From assembly GCA_036924285.1 (NCBI GenBank), contig JAYKYS010000015.1:2852001-2916000 (forward strand): a stretch of 64,000 nucleotides of DNA, read 5' to 3'. The DNA is from Asterella californica. Lineage: Eukaryota > Streptophyta > Marchantiopsida > Marchantiales > Aytoniaceae. The position numbers and the translations under genes were made by a program. Below the pieces are notes generated by a model. That model saw only the letters and a program-made list of their open reading frames with translations, was not told the DNA's origin and did not search any database. Below are positions 12,625 to 23,752 of this stretch, piece by piece (position 1 is the first letter of the stretch; each line of letters begins with the position of its first letter).

Positions 12625-12879
12625 TCAACTTCGTCTTGGTCGCACTTCTCCTACAATCTCCACTAAAGAGGATTTGGCTAGTACTTGGGTTTCTTCGGGC
12701 TCTTCATGTTCTTCGTCCGAAGTCTCAACTGTCAACTTCTTTGCCTTCTTCTTTCTGCAGGAAGTAGCTCCTCTTGACGTTCCGTCGTCAGTTATTCTCT
12801 TCTTTGCCCTTGTACTCGGTCCTGGAGAAGTCATGGGTGTTGTCATCTCGTCTCTCTTAGGTATCGACTCTAAGGTCAA
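12625..12879 (-). pseudogene. Basic/acidic low-complexity ORF relic
   Basis: An 84-aa minus-strand open frame with a basic segment (TRAKKRITDDGTS...CRKKKAKKL) followed by an acidic stretch (ETSDEEHEEPEETQ). It looks like a nuclear or Gag-like disordered tail. I recall similar Lys-rich/Glu-rich proteins from repeated liverwort ORF families but cannot verify this. Stops on both sides show it is a fragment. It may belong with the relic at 13451-13696, which would lie upstream on the same strand. Confidence 0.3.
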
Positions 12880-13450
12880 TTCGTCTTCTTCTTACGTCCT
12901 CGGTCTATACTTATCTTCTTCGGCTGGTGTCAACAGATGCATTCTTCTATAGAAAACAGCGGTGAAGGCTACGAAGTACATCGATACATCTTCGTCGAAT
13001 GTACTATAAAACTTCTAAACACGAACGTGGAAGCTCTTCGTCAAAACGGCTTCTGCCCTGCAAGTATCAATTCGATGAAGTGCACATGACAGTTGGTTAA
13101 GTACGAAGTGCGGTAAGGTTTGAATATCATGGTCAGCACCATCGCAATATCTCTTCGGAACAAATCTTTGTAACTTTGTACCTTGAATCCGTTCCTACTG
13201 GCATCGTCGTGAAGAGTTCGCTATACTTCGTCACTTCGTCTGAAGACGGCCGTACATCAAGTCCCCTTCCTAGCCTGCCTCATCAGTCATGAGCACAAAA
13301 CTCCAATTCTGTGATCTTCCTCGCGGTTCGTCCGAAGTGTGTCCTCGGCATATCAAGATCTCGTTCACCAATTTGGCCGACACAACGTCCCAATTCTGAA
13401 GTAGAAAGGACAACCCCACGTCCTCAAGTCATCTTTCATAGGGTTGGAAA

Positions 13451-13696
13451 TCAGACCACTCCGTCGCAAACGTCTTCAACCCCGTTGGTGGCTTCTGCAA
13501 AGTCTGCATCCCGCTGTTCTATGAGGTGCTTTCTTATCTGGAAATACACTGGGTATCTGACTGTGAAGAGTACATGTTGCACTCTGTGACTTAGAAGCAG
13601 CGACCACCCAAACCTCTCTCTGACCTCCAAGTACACTATGAACCTATCCCGTTGCAATATCCTCACATCCTCTCGGTAAATCTTTCTCTCACTCAA
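13451..13696 (-). pseudogene. ORF relic, unrecognised, possibly same protein as 12625-12879
   Basis: An 81-aa minus-strand frame. Its middle (RFIVYLEVRERFGWSLLLSH...VQHVLFTVRYPVYFQIRKHL) has alternating hydrophobic and charged residues typical of a folded domain rather than chance translation. No family is confidently recognised. It resembles a repeated bryophyte ORF family from memory only. Truncated at both ends. Confidence 0.3.
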
Positions 13697-15041
13697 CTAG
13701 AGATAGAACCGGGATAACAAACACGTGTAACATGTTCCTGCCATCACCGCAAGCACTCTTGGGTCTGCTGGTCATCACTCCAACCTCACCACAAAAGAAA
13801 TACAACACTCCTAACGGAAAAGAAAACTAAGCGCAACGCCCGCACACAAGTCTAATGCAAACTCACTAGGCGTACAAACATGCATGCGAGTATGGAGAGG
13901 ATCCAAACACAAAAAATACTAACGACAACTGTCCATACTCATGATCAAGTGCATTGAAGCACTAGCAAAACCTCAAGGTCGACCTGTTCTCACAAAGAAC
14001 CTTAAATCTTGCACCTTTCGAGTCAAAAATCTCTCGAATTTATCTCACTAGCACTCCTCAACCATAGTTCTGAGTGGGATGAAACCAAGGCCAGTAGGTA
14101 GCCTGTAGAATAAGCTCTCTATTAAGATATTACATGCAGAGAGATAATCTCTGAGTTGACAATTATGCCCTACCAAAGTCTGATGTTTCTACTGCATTCA
14201 CAAAACTCCACTCTGTTATTTTTGCAACTCTCAGCTTCTGTACTAGTCAACTGATAACAAAATATACATCTCCAGAAACTTCATCTCCTCAGCTCTCCAA
14301 CAAGGTATGGCATGCACGAATCCAAGTAATATTGAGCTCACAACATGGCACCAAAAATGATGATACATGTGGTATCGAAAATCCGGTCAGCGGACGATAA
14401 CATGTCATAACTCATTCCTTCTTGATGCTCTGAAGCTGAAATTCGACCTTTACCTTCTTCAATGTCTCCTTAACCACTCCAGAAAGTTTCAGATCCAAGT
14501 CGAATTCAAATTCTCACAATCAACTCATCTGTGACCACTCAATCCACCTCTCAATCTCTCATGATACACTTTGACAAAACTTTACTGTCCAATTCCTCAC
14601 AAACCACTCGACCAAAAGATCTCAAAATTCTATGAAGTTGAAGTGCTTCTTTCACTACCACTCTGAAAAAATTTCAGAACCATACACTCAACCAAACTTT
14701 TGGAATAACCCGAACTCTAATTGTCAGAGACACAAAGTGATATGCAGACCCTTGCACACAAAAACAGCGATATCTTTCAACCCAATAACCCAAATGGTCT
14801 GAAACTTCACATGTACGTAGTTGTCTGTATCCTCTCAGATCATGAAAAGTCTCATAGTGAAAATCAACCCAATCTTTTAGTATCACTCTCAATGTCCTCT
14901 GGAACAATCTCTCACTCTCATAACCTCCGATTTGAGGTATCCAACTTCAACAGACCATAACTCCGTCACTCCAACTTGAAATCGATCGATCTTAGTGCAC
15001 ATCAGCAAGACCATCTCGAGAGCTTTCCAGCAATAGTCATG

Positions 15042-15212
15042 TTGCACTCTTTTATCTACCACAATGTAACGTTGTCCAATCTGTTTTGATATGTAGAAAA
15101 CTTGTGGAAATTTTTTTATATAATGCAATAAAAAAATCAATCCATGTTGATTAATATATTTCAGATTGCATGACAATTGATGCATGATCAAATATAATTG
15201 AATCAAAATGAC
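15042..15212 (-). repeat. Dispersed ~170-bp repeat, inverted partner of 37096-37271
   Basis: The reverse complement of this segment matches 37096-37271 at roughly 90% identity over ~170 bp. Shared blocks include CAATTGTCATGCAATCTGAA, AATCAACATGGATTGATT and TTGTGGTAGATAAAAGAGTGCAAC. Both copies can be read as a similar hydrophobic peptide, but the shared unit is more likely a noncoding transposon fragment. Confidence 0.8.
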
Positions 15213-16255
15213 AAGAAATGTGAGAGAAAATAATGTCGTAAGTGACTATCGAAAGAATGATAAGATCTGGAGTAGCCATTACCGCAGCCATAAACAACTC
15301 TCGCCAATGAGCCATCATAAATACTCAAAAGCGATCCCGCAGCAGACAATGGAGCTTAATGACGAACGGGTTCGCAAGTGAAAGATCAGGAGCACGAAAG
15401 GGCTCTCCATTTATGCCTGCCACTCTTATTGCCTCTCACTTCATCCGACGATACTGATAACACTCACTAGATATTCTACACTCTATATCCAAAGCTCCGG
15501 ACACCTCTCTTCATATACAACAACCGCGCATACGACGACAAGAGTACTTATCCTTATCTCCACTCAACAGAGAGTACACGGATCGTCCACGTGGAGTCTT
15601 ATCTTTTGATAGGATAAGATCCCGATGGCTCCACAACATCAAAACATGTACGATAAAGATATGTGCACGTTTCACACCCTAGCCAATCCACAACATGACA
15701 CCGCGCATTCTTCCCAACTGCTGAAGCACGAAGTTCTTTGATTCTAGAAGTGTGAAGTTCTGCTCCTGAATCCTACCACTCAAATTCTGCGGAGTTGGAC
15801 TTCTCCGAAGTTGCACTTCGTCGATCTCTACCTTCTATTTCAGAAGCGTTATAGTACATCTGCGAACGGAAATAGTAAAAGTGAAATGTTCTGACTCCTC
15901 TTATATCTTTTTCCTCTTGCTTCTCACATGCGAAGTTCCTCTTGGCACTCGTCGATGGAGTTGTACTAATTCTCATCATACTTTGGTTATTCTTCTTGAG
16001 GTTATAACTTCGTCGTCCGACATCTATTCTCAACAAATATGATATCCTTGGAAACCTCTTCGTCTGTAGAATGCAACCAGATTATCATACCCAAGACATA
16101 CAGTTCATAGTTTCTTTATTACCACTCAGCATCATGCTTCGACAAAGAAACTCTTTACCACAACTAAAACTATTCTTTCTATGTTAACTAATCTACTTCT
16201 TTACTAACAAAAACAAAAAATTACGAACAAGATTGAAAATCCAAAGCTTCACATC

Positions 16256-17093
16256 ATGCAAGATCCTTATCCTATGGATATGGATACTGATTCAGATACA
16301 GACTCTTTCTTGCAAGATGATAATATGATAATGTACATGAGAATGGTAAATCTCCACTGCACTATACAAATGAAGAGGTTAGGCAGTTTTTTGAAACTAA
16401 ACCTTTGGAAGCTGACATGGAACATATACCACTCCATATTCTGGTAGAAGATAAGTTTCATGATCTTAACATAGCTAAAGATGGTGAAGAACTTCATTAT
16501 GTTAAAATCCCACATATTCTTAATTTTAACTTCCAAGAGGTCTTTAGAGACTTTCGAGACATCTTCACCTATTCATATGAGGAGTTATTATGAGTTGATC
16601 CAAAGCGTTGTCAAACATTATATTCCATTACATCCAGATGGTATACCTTGTTGACTCAAACCGTACGAGTTACTTGAGCATTACGAAAGACAAGTTGGAA
16701 TTGGAAAAGCTATTGGCTTGTGCATTCATTTACTCTTCTTGAGAATTTGAGTGGGCTGCCTCGATCACTATGGTTCCCAAAAAGAATTCAGAAAGACTTC
16801 AAGTTTGTATGGATTTCAAAAAGTTGAATAAATATACTATACATGATCTATTTTGTTTGCCATTCTCAGATCCTATACTTGACACTGTTGCTTCTAGTGA
16901 ATGCTTTTCTTTCTTGGATGGGTTCTCCAGTTATAATCAAATTGCTATTGCTCCGAAAGATCAGTACAAAACCACCTTTGTTACTAAATGGGGTACTTTC
17001 TCATATCTTGTTATGTTTTTTGATCTACAAAATGCACAACTACCTTTCAAAGATATATGATGAATTCATTTATACATCTTAAAGATAGTGGAA
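16256..17093 (+). pseudogene. Reverse transcriptase relic (N-terminal half), decayed gypsy element
   Basis: Spliced together from frames, this reads as a plant gypsy RT entry region. A leader contains EADMEHIPLHILVEDKFHDL and FRDFRDIFTYSYEEL (16405-16593). Then 16770-17060 carries VPKKNSERLQVCMDFKKLNK, CFSFLDGFSSYNQIAIAPKD and KTTFVTKWGTFSYLVM, which are RT finger and palm motifs. The palm is cut just before the catalytic YxDD by the inserted element at 17094-17391. Multiple frame changes and stops make it nonfunctional. Confidence 0.75.
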
Positions 17094-17391
17094 GAATAAG
17101 ATATCAGTATTCAATAACTGATAACAAAAGAAATCTCCTGATATCAGCAAAAATCAAAATTTAGACAGCGAGTTTGATAACTTTAAGAGAGATAGATACC
17201 AAACCTCGATAATTATATTTGAGATAGTTGTCAAGGTGGATAACTTTAAGAAAGATAGATATCAAACTTTTATAACTATACCTCAGATAGTTATCAAGAT
17301 CGATATCGTTTTTCTGATATCAATAAAATCTTCTTGATATCAAGAGATTTTTACTGATATCAGTTCCTGAATACTGATACCCTTCTCATTC
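17094..17391. mobile_element. ~300-bp terminal-inverted-repeat (MITE/foldback-like) insertion in RT relic
   Basis: The left end (from GAATAAGATATCAGTATTCA) is an imperfect inverted match to the right end, whose reverse complement begins GAATGAGAAGGGTATCAGTA and continues to AACTGATATCAG. Terminal repeats are ~50 bp. TCTTAAA occurs close to both ends (17077-17083 and 17392-17398) and could reflect a target duplication, though the left copy is separated from the arm by about 10 bases. The interior holds two related ~57-bp units starting GATAACTTTAAGA. It splits the RT palm, so it is younger than the gypsy element. No coding capacity. Confidence 0.7.
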
Positions 17392-18240
17392 TCTTAAATA
17401 TGTCTTAGAGGTCTACTCCGATGATATGTGTGCTTAAACCACAAGACAAGACCATCCACAGACCTTATGCTTTATTTTTATTCTCTACCGCGAGGTCTAA
17501 ATCTCTTTGAATCCAACGAAATATTTGTCTATGACTTCTTGTGGTCCTTTATTATAGCATATTGTATCTAATGATGGTATTATGATTGAACCACGTAAAA
17601 TATGGATTATCCAAACCATACCTCCTCCAAGAACTTTTAAAGAAGTTCGTGCTTTTTTGGGTTGTATTGGGTATTACAGAAGATTTATAGAAGGTTATGT
17701 TATGATAACCACCTCTATTACCAACCTCTTAAGAAGATCTACTGATATCACTTGGAGTGATGATTGTCAACAAGCGTTCGAAACACTCAAACAGAAGTTG
17801 GTGATTGTCTCGATTCTATAAGCACCCAAATGAGATTTATTGTTTCATATCTTTGTTGACACTTCTAATACCGTCACATGTGCTATTTTGACACAACTCG
17901 ATGAGAAATAGAGAGATCATCCTATCTACTATGCTACTCGTCAGCTTAATACTACAATACAAAATCATTATACTATTGAACAAGAATGTTACGGCATGAT
18001 CTTTGCAGTTCAAAAGTTTCACCATTATTTACTAGATAACCCATTCATTATACACGCCTGTCATGAAGCTTTGAAGTACTAAGTAAATAAATCTTCATGT
18101 TCGGGAAGATTGACTCGATGGCTCTTAATTCTTCATATATAGATCAGGTAAACATCATGCTAATATCGACCTCGTATCTTGTGTTCATAGTGAACCACCC
18201 GAGTTCTCCTTGGATCTTATCCTAAAGATTTATTCATGTT
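17392..18240 (+). pseudogene. RT C-terminus, thumb and RNase H relic, decayed gypsy element
   Basis: Immediately after the inserted element the RT catalytic box survives as VYSDDMCV (near 17410). It is followed by the thumb/connection region (17582-17821: PPPRTFKEVRAFLGCIGYYR...) and an RNase H domain (about 17840-18090) with FVDTSNTVTCAILTQ, PIYYATRQLN and a C-terminal stretch LLDNPFIIHACHEAL. Stops and frame changes interrupt each block. Domain order matches Ty3/gypsy pol. Confidence 0.75.
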
Positions 18241-18329
18241 CCAAATCACTACGGTCACTACTACCAATTCTTGGATTATGCAGTTACGATACTATTTACT
18301 TATTGATAATATTCTGATCGGAGTACCTG

Positions 18330-18800
18330 TTTAATATTATGATATATTTCAGCAAGCTGCTTATCCTTTTACACGTCTACATGATGAACTTTATGGAGTT
18401 GGACTATATCATGTCCCCTGACGTTGTGTTGCTCCAGAAAAAAATTATTTGGTAATCAAGTCCTGTCATGACAATCTAGAAGACGGACATTTCTATGCTG
18501 ATCTTACTTCCAAGAAGATATACCTCATTGGGTTATGACCGCATGACACACATCATTTTATTAAGGATTGTGATGTTTGTCAATGATCACGCAAATCTTT
18601 ACTCGGTAAAGGATGTGTTTAACACCAATGTTATGTACACAACTTTTCCAACGTTAGGGATTGGATCCCAAAGGTCGTATTACTCCTCTTGCTTGTCTCT
18701 CATAACACAAATATATCATAGTTGTTGTGGATTATGTCATCAAATGGGCTGAAGCTAAGTTTGTTACTAAGGCTAATGCTGCCTCCCACCATCCAATTCT
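18330..18800 (+). pseudogene. Integrase zinc-finger and start of core, decayed gypsy element
   Basis: Readable fragments give the H2C2 finger (RCVAPEKNYLVIKSCHDNLE, then KDCDVCQ) and the beginning of the integrase core (YVVVDYVIKWAEAKFV near 18720-18765). The rest of the core and the C-terminal domain are missing; unrelated sequence begins around 18810. The element is therefore 3'-truncated or rearranged before its 3' LTR relic at about 19340. Confidence 0.65.
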
Positions 18801-18809
18801 TAGAACGTA

Positions 18810-19335
18810 ATATTGTCGTCTGCTTTGGTATTCTTATTAGTGTAAAGCACAAGATTTTTTCTTTTACATAATTTAAGCATAAAAAGTTCTGTTTTCCGTG
18901 AGGACTGTAGTCAAACCTCATGTAATATGTATTAAACTGATCAAAACTATCTCCCAATGGCAAAACTTAGATCCCTCCTTATACACACAAAAAATCCATG
19001 CAGAACATTAAGAAATCAGTTCTTTGTCACAGAACTTTAGTGGTCTACTCAGTAAAACTACTCTCCTCGAAATATCATCTCAAGAGCACCTCGCAGTAGA
19101 AAGTATACGCTACTGCTTGGAGATCAGCGTCCAGAAGGTTACCCTCCATACGTTAGGCTCTTAGCATCACCCTATACTATAAGTTCAAGATCTCTATATG
19201 TATTTTACACTATGAACTTGAGTTCAAGCAACATCTTGAGTACTTCTCAGACTCAATAAAAGTGTGAACAGTCCCATGCTAAATACAGAAGTGGCCCTCC
19301 ATAAGACATCCATCCCCTACCACTGGCTCCTCGTG
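18810..19335. other. Intergenic or element 3' region, nothing recognised
   Basis: No coding similarity. It could be 3' untranslated element sequence between the truncated integrase and the LTR array at 19340, but no diagnostic motif is visible. Confidence 0.4.
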
Positions 19336-19339
19336 TTGC

Positions 19340-19640
19340 ACCAGCCAGTGAGTAAATCACTCAAGAGATGACCTCATCTTAGGAGTCACTGCTGAGTAAG
19401 TCACTCAAAAGATGATGTCACACCAGGACTCATTACTGAATTAATCACTTAGAGGATGATGTCACCTCACTCCTTGCTGAGTTAATCACTTAAGAAATGA
19501 CATCACCTCAGGACTCCCTGCAGAGCTAATCACTCGGAGGATGATGTCACCATGAGGTTTCTTGTTGAGTTAACCCATCAAAGGATTATGTCATTTTGAG
19601 AAGATCAAAACATAACTCCGAAGATGTCAAAAAGTATCAA
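19340..19640 (+). repeat. LTR relic: third ~46-bp tandem array
   Basis: About five degenerate units of the type GAGTAAATCACTCAAGAGATGA...ATC..GGAGTCACTGCT. They end in the same TTCTTGTTGAGTTAACC...GTCA...AGATCAAAACATAACTCC tail seen at about 8000-8060. Same orientation as the arrays at 6890 and 7800. It is best explained as the remnant 3' LTR of the decayed gypsy element whose internal region is 8724-18800. Confidence 0.6.
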
Positions 19641-20050
19641 GTCAATATATATTCTCATATGATTCTCTTGACGTAAGTGCCACATCTCCTCAGCAAAAGA
19701 GAAAGTTAATGTTTATTTTTCTCATAATATACAGAAATGTTCTCGTCATTTGTGCATAACGGGGAAGAAATAAAATATGAGTAGCCGGATCTATGGTGGT
19801 TTGGCATGGATGAGACTTCTTGCCAACACACGGTTCTATCATATGGCTTTTTAGATGCTGCAGTTAGGAAGGTTAGTTAGAAGCAAGAAGTCTACTTATG
19901 ATATACAGTATACTGTGCAAGCCTTGCAACAAACATGCATGTGCAACAATTATTTTCTTCTCCAGTTTCATCATGTGATTTCTTCCCAGTAAGTACATTA
20001 ACAGGAATATTAAGCATGCATACGTGTTAATACATACATTAACAGGAATG
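19640..20050. other. Intergenic, nothing recognised
   Basis: AT-rich. A short direct repeat (TACATTAACAGGAAT(A/G)TTA near 19993 and 20036) is the only structure noted. Confidence 0.4.
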
Positions 20051-20057
20051 TTAGGCA

Positions 20058-20105
20058 TAATTTATTACCGAAACCTTCCACTGGGAAGGGTTAGGTAATA
20101 AATTA
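20058..20105 (+). repeat. Dispersed hairpin repeat, copy B
   Basis: Left arm TAATTTATTACCGAAACCTT and right arm AGGGTTAGGTAATAAATTA pair over about 22 bp with three mismatches around a short ACTG loop. Compared with the copy at 40223, the left arm has ATTACC where that copy has AGTACC, and the right arm changes correspondingly from GGTACT to GGTAAT. It lies at the start of a longer repeat shared with 5700-6080. Confidence 0.7.
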
Positions 20106-20339
20106 AGCCGTTCCTTAATTTATCTTTTAGTTGCTTCCAACCTCCCAGATAGATACAGTTGGCACCGCGTTCAGGTTTCCTTGCCTCATGGGTTATGTCG
20201 TATGTTTCTGCATCTCCAGGTTGACCTAACGTTTAATATTTATAGATATATAATAGAACTTAAATAAGAGTTTTCCTTGATATTTATGTGTTTTTCCATA
20301 ACAAGAAGAAGATAACATTTCCCCAGAAATTGATGTTGC

Positions 20340-21630
20340 ATGCATATTAAATTAACTTAAGTAATGATTTTTCTTCACTTCATCTATATTCGGACGATTG
20401 AAATACCAATTAACACGAGAGATATACTACTAAAATCCTATCGAGTTTAGAGATACGTTCGTTTAGTTGCGGTGCAAAACATGAGGACAAGTTGTGTAGG
20501 TGCATTATGTTGCGAGCAAGTATAGAATTAGAGCACATGATTTATGTCACGTAGTCCCTTTATATATTAGATACATTTAAACAAGGTTATGATGAAAGAC
20601 GACCTAAGTCCAATGGAGAAGAGGCTGAAATCCTAAACGCGCAAAAGACCCGCGTACTTTAGTGGAGAGAGAAGATGGTGCACGGCCAGAAACAAGAGAG
20701 ACTCTGGTAGTATGGCTAAACTAGGCCTCCTTCTATTTTGGGAGGGGATTAGATTATACCCATATGTATGATGGCGAGAGAGATCAAGGAATAGTACTGT
20801 GGTTGACTCAGTGCTCGGGACTAACCGCCATTCATTTGATTCTCAACCGGCTGGAGTTCTGAAAAGCCGGGTTAAAATAGCGAAAAGCCGGAATTCCTTG
20901 TAACGTAAAATATTAGATGATGATAAATTATTTATTATAAAGAGTAGAAAAATTCAAAATGCTCAAAATAATAATCGATGTAAACCAAATCTCGTTCATT
21001 GTTCCCGGATAGTTTCTGGTTCCATAAAATTTTTACCTTGATCACTAGGTTGACTCGGACAAAAAATACAAAAAGAAACAGTTCCATTTCGAGCAAATAT
21101 GCATCCCAAGCCCAATACGAGAACACATACACCTGTGTCAAAATAGGGTAAAATTCCTAGAAATGATTTGCTATGGTTCTTGTGTTATTTTAAAAAGACA
21201 TTATTTATCCACAGAGATAGAGAGGACCAACATAGAAAAACTTTTGTTATTCTTTTATTACTAGATTTTAAGATTTTTACCTAATAGAAATTAAATATTT
21301 ATTTTTTATAACTATTATATGATAGACACCTATGGCCTTCGTGAGCTATGTCAAGCATAGAATCAACAGAAAAGAGTCCAAGTGCTATCCCTCTCTCTTT
21401 GCCTTCATAATGGCGCACCTCAAACGTGCGGGACAAGAAATGATGGTGGAACTCGAGCAAAGGAAGGAAAACTTTAACAATATAACCAGGTTTTATGCAT
21501 GTTATGTCAACCGACGGTGTTAGTGCAGTGCTGAGAGTCCGGGTTCAAGATCAGAAGGTCTAGGGCCCAAATTTTCATATGTCTCCGCCTCGTGCGACCG
21601 TTTGCCTTAAGGTGCTTGACTCCTTTCGGT
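20340..21630. other. Intergenic, nothing recognised
   Basis: AT-rich with scattered short ORFs and no recognised motif. A GGGTTCAAGATCAGA word near 21540 resembles part of a tRNA T-loop, but no cloverleaf can be drawn around it. Confidence 0.4.
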
Positions 21631-21921
21631 AAAACTGCACATGCACTTAGCTTCTGGTTTATGATTTAGCCAAAGAAATCAGTTAGTGACAACTCACATA
21701 TGTTCACTCGCCATGAAGACTAAGAGGAAGGCTAACGTGGAGAGAAAAAAAGACTTACCGTACTTGATGAAACTGCAGAAGCAAAAACTGCACAGACACT
21801 TAGCTTCTGGTTTAGGGTTTAGCCAAAAAAAATCGTGCAATGATATCTAACAGTGATCACTCATGTGTGTTCACTCGTCTTTAAGAAGGCTAAGAAGAAG
21901 GCTAGTACGGAGAGAAAAGAG
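21631..21921 (+). repeat. Two diverged ~155-bp tandem copies
   Basis: The block starting AAAACTGCACATGCACTTAG (21631) recurs from 21786 as AAAACTGCACAGACACTTAG. Both continue through CTTCTGGTTTA...TTTAGCCAAA, ACTCAC/TCATGTGTTCACTCG and AAGGCTA...GGAGAGAAAA. Similarity is ~80% by eye. A 67-aa Lys-rich ORF (21853-22056) overlaps the second copy but is not convincing. Confidence 0.75.
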
Positions 21922-22118
21922 GCCCGCTCAATCATAATATCCTCTGGATGTGAACCGAGAGTTACAGCCAGGTCCAAACATATCAATGAGCATAACTTGC
22001 GTTCGAATGTTTTCAAAACTATAAAATTAGGATCATTAACTGATTCTGTATATTAATTTTTACCAACCTTTTTTGATAAAATAAATCATATGATAAATAA
22101 AGTAATGATCATGTTTCA

Positions 22119-22140
22119 CTCTCCATCTAAAGATGGAGAG
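22119..22140 (+). repeat. Hairpin family, second-stem element, copy C
   Basis: CTCTCCATCT-AA-AGATGGAGAG is a perfect 10-bp stem with a 2-base loop. It corresponds to the second stem of the 40223-40316 copy (ACCTCCTCCATC/GATGGAGGAGGT). Both arms differ from that copy in a matching way, so pairing is preserved. The AT-rich sequence just upstream (TTAATTTTTACCAACC at about 22050) may be a decayed first stem. Confidence 0.6.
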
Positions 22141-22149
22141 GGTGGATAT

Positions 22150-23020
22150 GCATACTTCTAAAAATGAAAGCATCAATAGATGCGGTTAAATGAAAACTAC
22201 AAATTGCACCGAATGCATCATATGAATCAATATCTGACATAAAAATAATCTTAAGGTATTTCTCAAGATATATATTTTCTTTGAGGTCCAAAGTAATTCC
22301 TTCTCTGATTTCATGTCATTCTTGGGTTTACTTCGTTGCAACTGTTCAGCTGCTTCCGGGTTTCAACTTCTTCAAGTCAAATAATCTACGGGGTTTCCAT
22401 TTCTAATAAACATTCCAACTCGTTTCCTCGACTGTAGTTCGTTATGTGAAAATGAATACATTCATTTTTATCTTGTGATTTCATTTATACTTTTATGATT
22501 TTTTATCTTGCAATTTGATTTTAATATGATTTTAGTAAAAAAGGTAAACCAATCAATCCTGTAAATTGATAAAAAGGATTACTTGTCCAGTTTGTATCAT
22601 TGTTATCATACAACTTAGCATAGTGCTAGACGCTTAGCGAACAGAGTACTAGTGTATTATAGCACTTACATGATGTAACTAGACCTTGACAGCGAAATAA
22701 TTCCATTAATAATTTTTCAACAAAACAGAATATTAAGCTGATTCGGTGGGTAATCTTTTTAGAGAACAACATGATATGTTAACAAATCAGCAAGATGCAC
22801 TCAGATTATGGGATAATTGGATCCACGTATGCATTTGAGTATATTATATCGTTCTCCTATCGTAAAGCATTAGGAACGTTTCCTTCAGATAAGGTAATGT
22901 CACGTGCAGGCAACTTGAAATTACGGACACTCACAAAAAATTTCCTCATGTGTTTTATGCAAGCTAATGCACTGCCCGGTGTGTGCTTAGGAGCAGTGTA
23001 AGCCATGCACTTGGGCAATT
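22150..23020. other. Intergenic, nothing recognised
   Basis: AT-rich, with no credible ORF or repeat identified. Confidence 0.4.
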
Positions 23021-23021
23021 A

Positions 23022-23045
23022 CTTAGAGCATCTCCAGCATGCTCA
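23022..23045 (+). repeat. Possible left terminus of PIF/Harbinger element (TTA + GAGCATCTCCAGC)
   Basis: TTAGAGCATCTCCAGCATGC lies upstream of the transposase relic. PIF/Harbinger and Tourist-type elements insert at TTA and often have termini resembling GGGCATCTCCA, so this fits as target TTA followed by a GAGCATCTCC end. A similar TTAGAGCATTTCCACCGC occurs at 49858. I did not find the matching inverted right end near 36200-37000, so the boundary is unproven. Confidence 0.4.
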
Positions 23046-23159
23046 AACAACCCACCACAGTACACAACCTTTAGGGTATTATTTTTTATATTCTCGATTT
23101 CTTAAACTTCTCTATCCAGAAACGTCACCCGTAAATGTAAAAGAAAATATCTGCAGCAT

Positions 23160-23752
23160 GAAACATAGAATGCAAGAGACGGCTGCGGATGACGAATGCG
23201 ATGAAGTCGTCCTACATATTCTTATGGATCAAGTTACTTCTCATCCAAAAAATGTAATACGAGGAATGCATGGTGGGTCATGACCGAGAAAAACCTGAAT
23301 CTCAATAGAGAAAGACGAGAAGGTCATGAATGAATTTTCAGAGACTATTTTGCTCCAGAGTCAGTTCATGATGAACATCTTTTCAGAAGAAGATATCAGA
23401 TGAGTAGACATTTATTCAATCGAATACTTGATGCTATTTGTGTGCATGATGAATATTTTGTTCAAAAGTGTGATGCTCTTGGTGTACAAGGATTATCGGG
23501 CATACAAAAAGCAATAGTCGCTCTCAGACTGCTTACCTACGAAGTCAGTGCAGATTCAACAGACGAATACTATACATTAGGAGACAGTACAACGATGGAA
23601 GCAATGAAGCAATTTTGTGCAAGAGTTCATGCCGTCGTCGAGCTTGAATATTTGAGACAGCCAACAAAAGATGATATTTTACAACAAATGAATATCAACA
23701 CAAAGAGAGGTTTTCCGGGGATGTTTGCCAGTATCGACTGCATGAAGTACGT
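23160..23752 (+). pseudogene. PIF/Harbinger (HARBI1/ALP1-like) transposase, 5' part, interrupted
   Basis: The first part of a DDE transposase. N-terminal pieces lie at 23160-23280 in another frame. The main frame from ~23307 has a TGA at 23331 and then is open from ATG 23400. Recognisable PIF-family blocks are HLFRRRYQMSRHLFNRI, VSADSTDEYYTLGDST and RGFPGMFASIDCMKY. The Asp of SIDC (codon 23736-23738) is the first catalytic residue. The frame is cut exactly at 23752 by a gypsy LTR; sense codons beyond that point read into the LTR and are not transposase. The rest resumes at 34483. In an intact element this protein with ORF1 would catalyse cut-and-paste transposition. Confidence 0.85.

Larger units (their letters stand above)
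11573..16230. other. Foreign 4.6-kb segment between protease and RT relics
   Basis: The distance between protease and RT remnants far exceeds the usual linker, and the composition changes sharply to C/T-rich DNA full of ACTTCG/CTTCGTC words. Two minus-strand ORF relics lie inside (12625-12879 and 13451-13696). The stretch 13700-15700 has no recognisable coding and includes a phrase (ATAACTCCGTCACTCCAACT) of a kind I associate with noncoding parts of plant gypsy elements. Near 15042-15212 it contains a dispersed repeat. I read the block as a later insertion, itself decayed, but found no clear ends or target duplication. Confidence 0.45.
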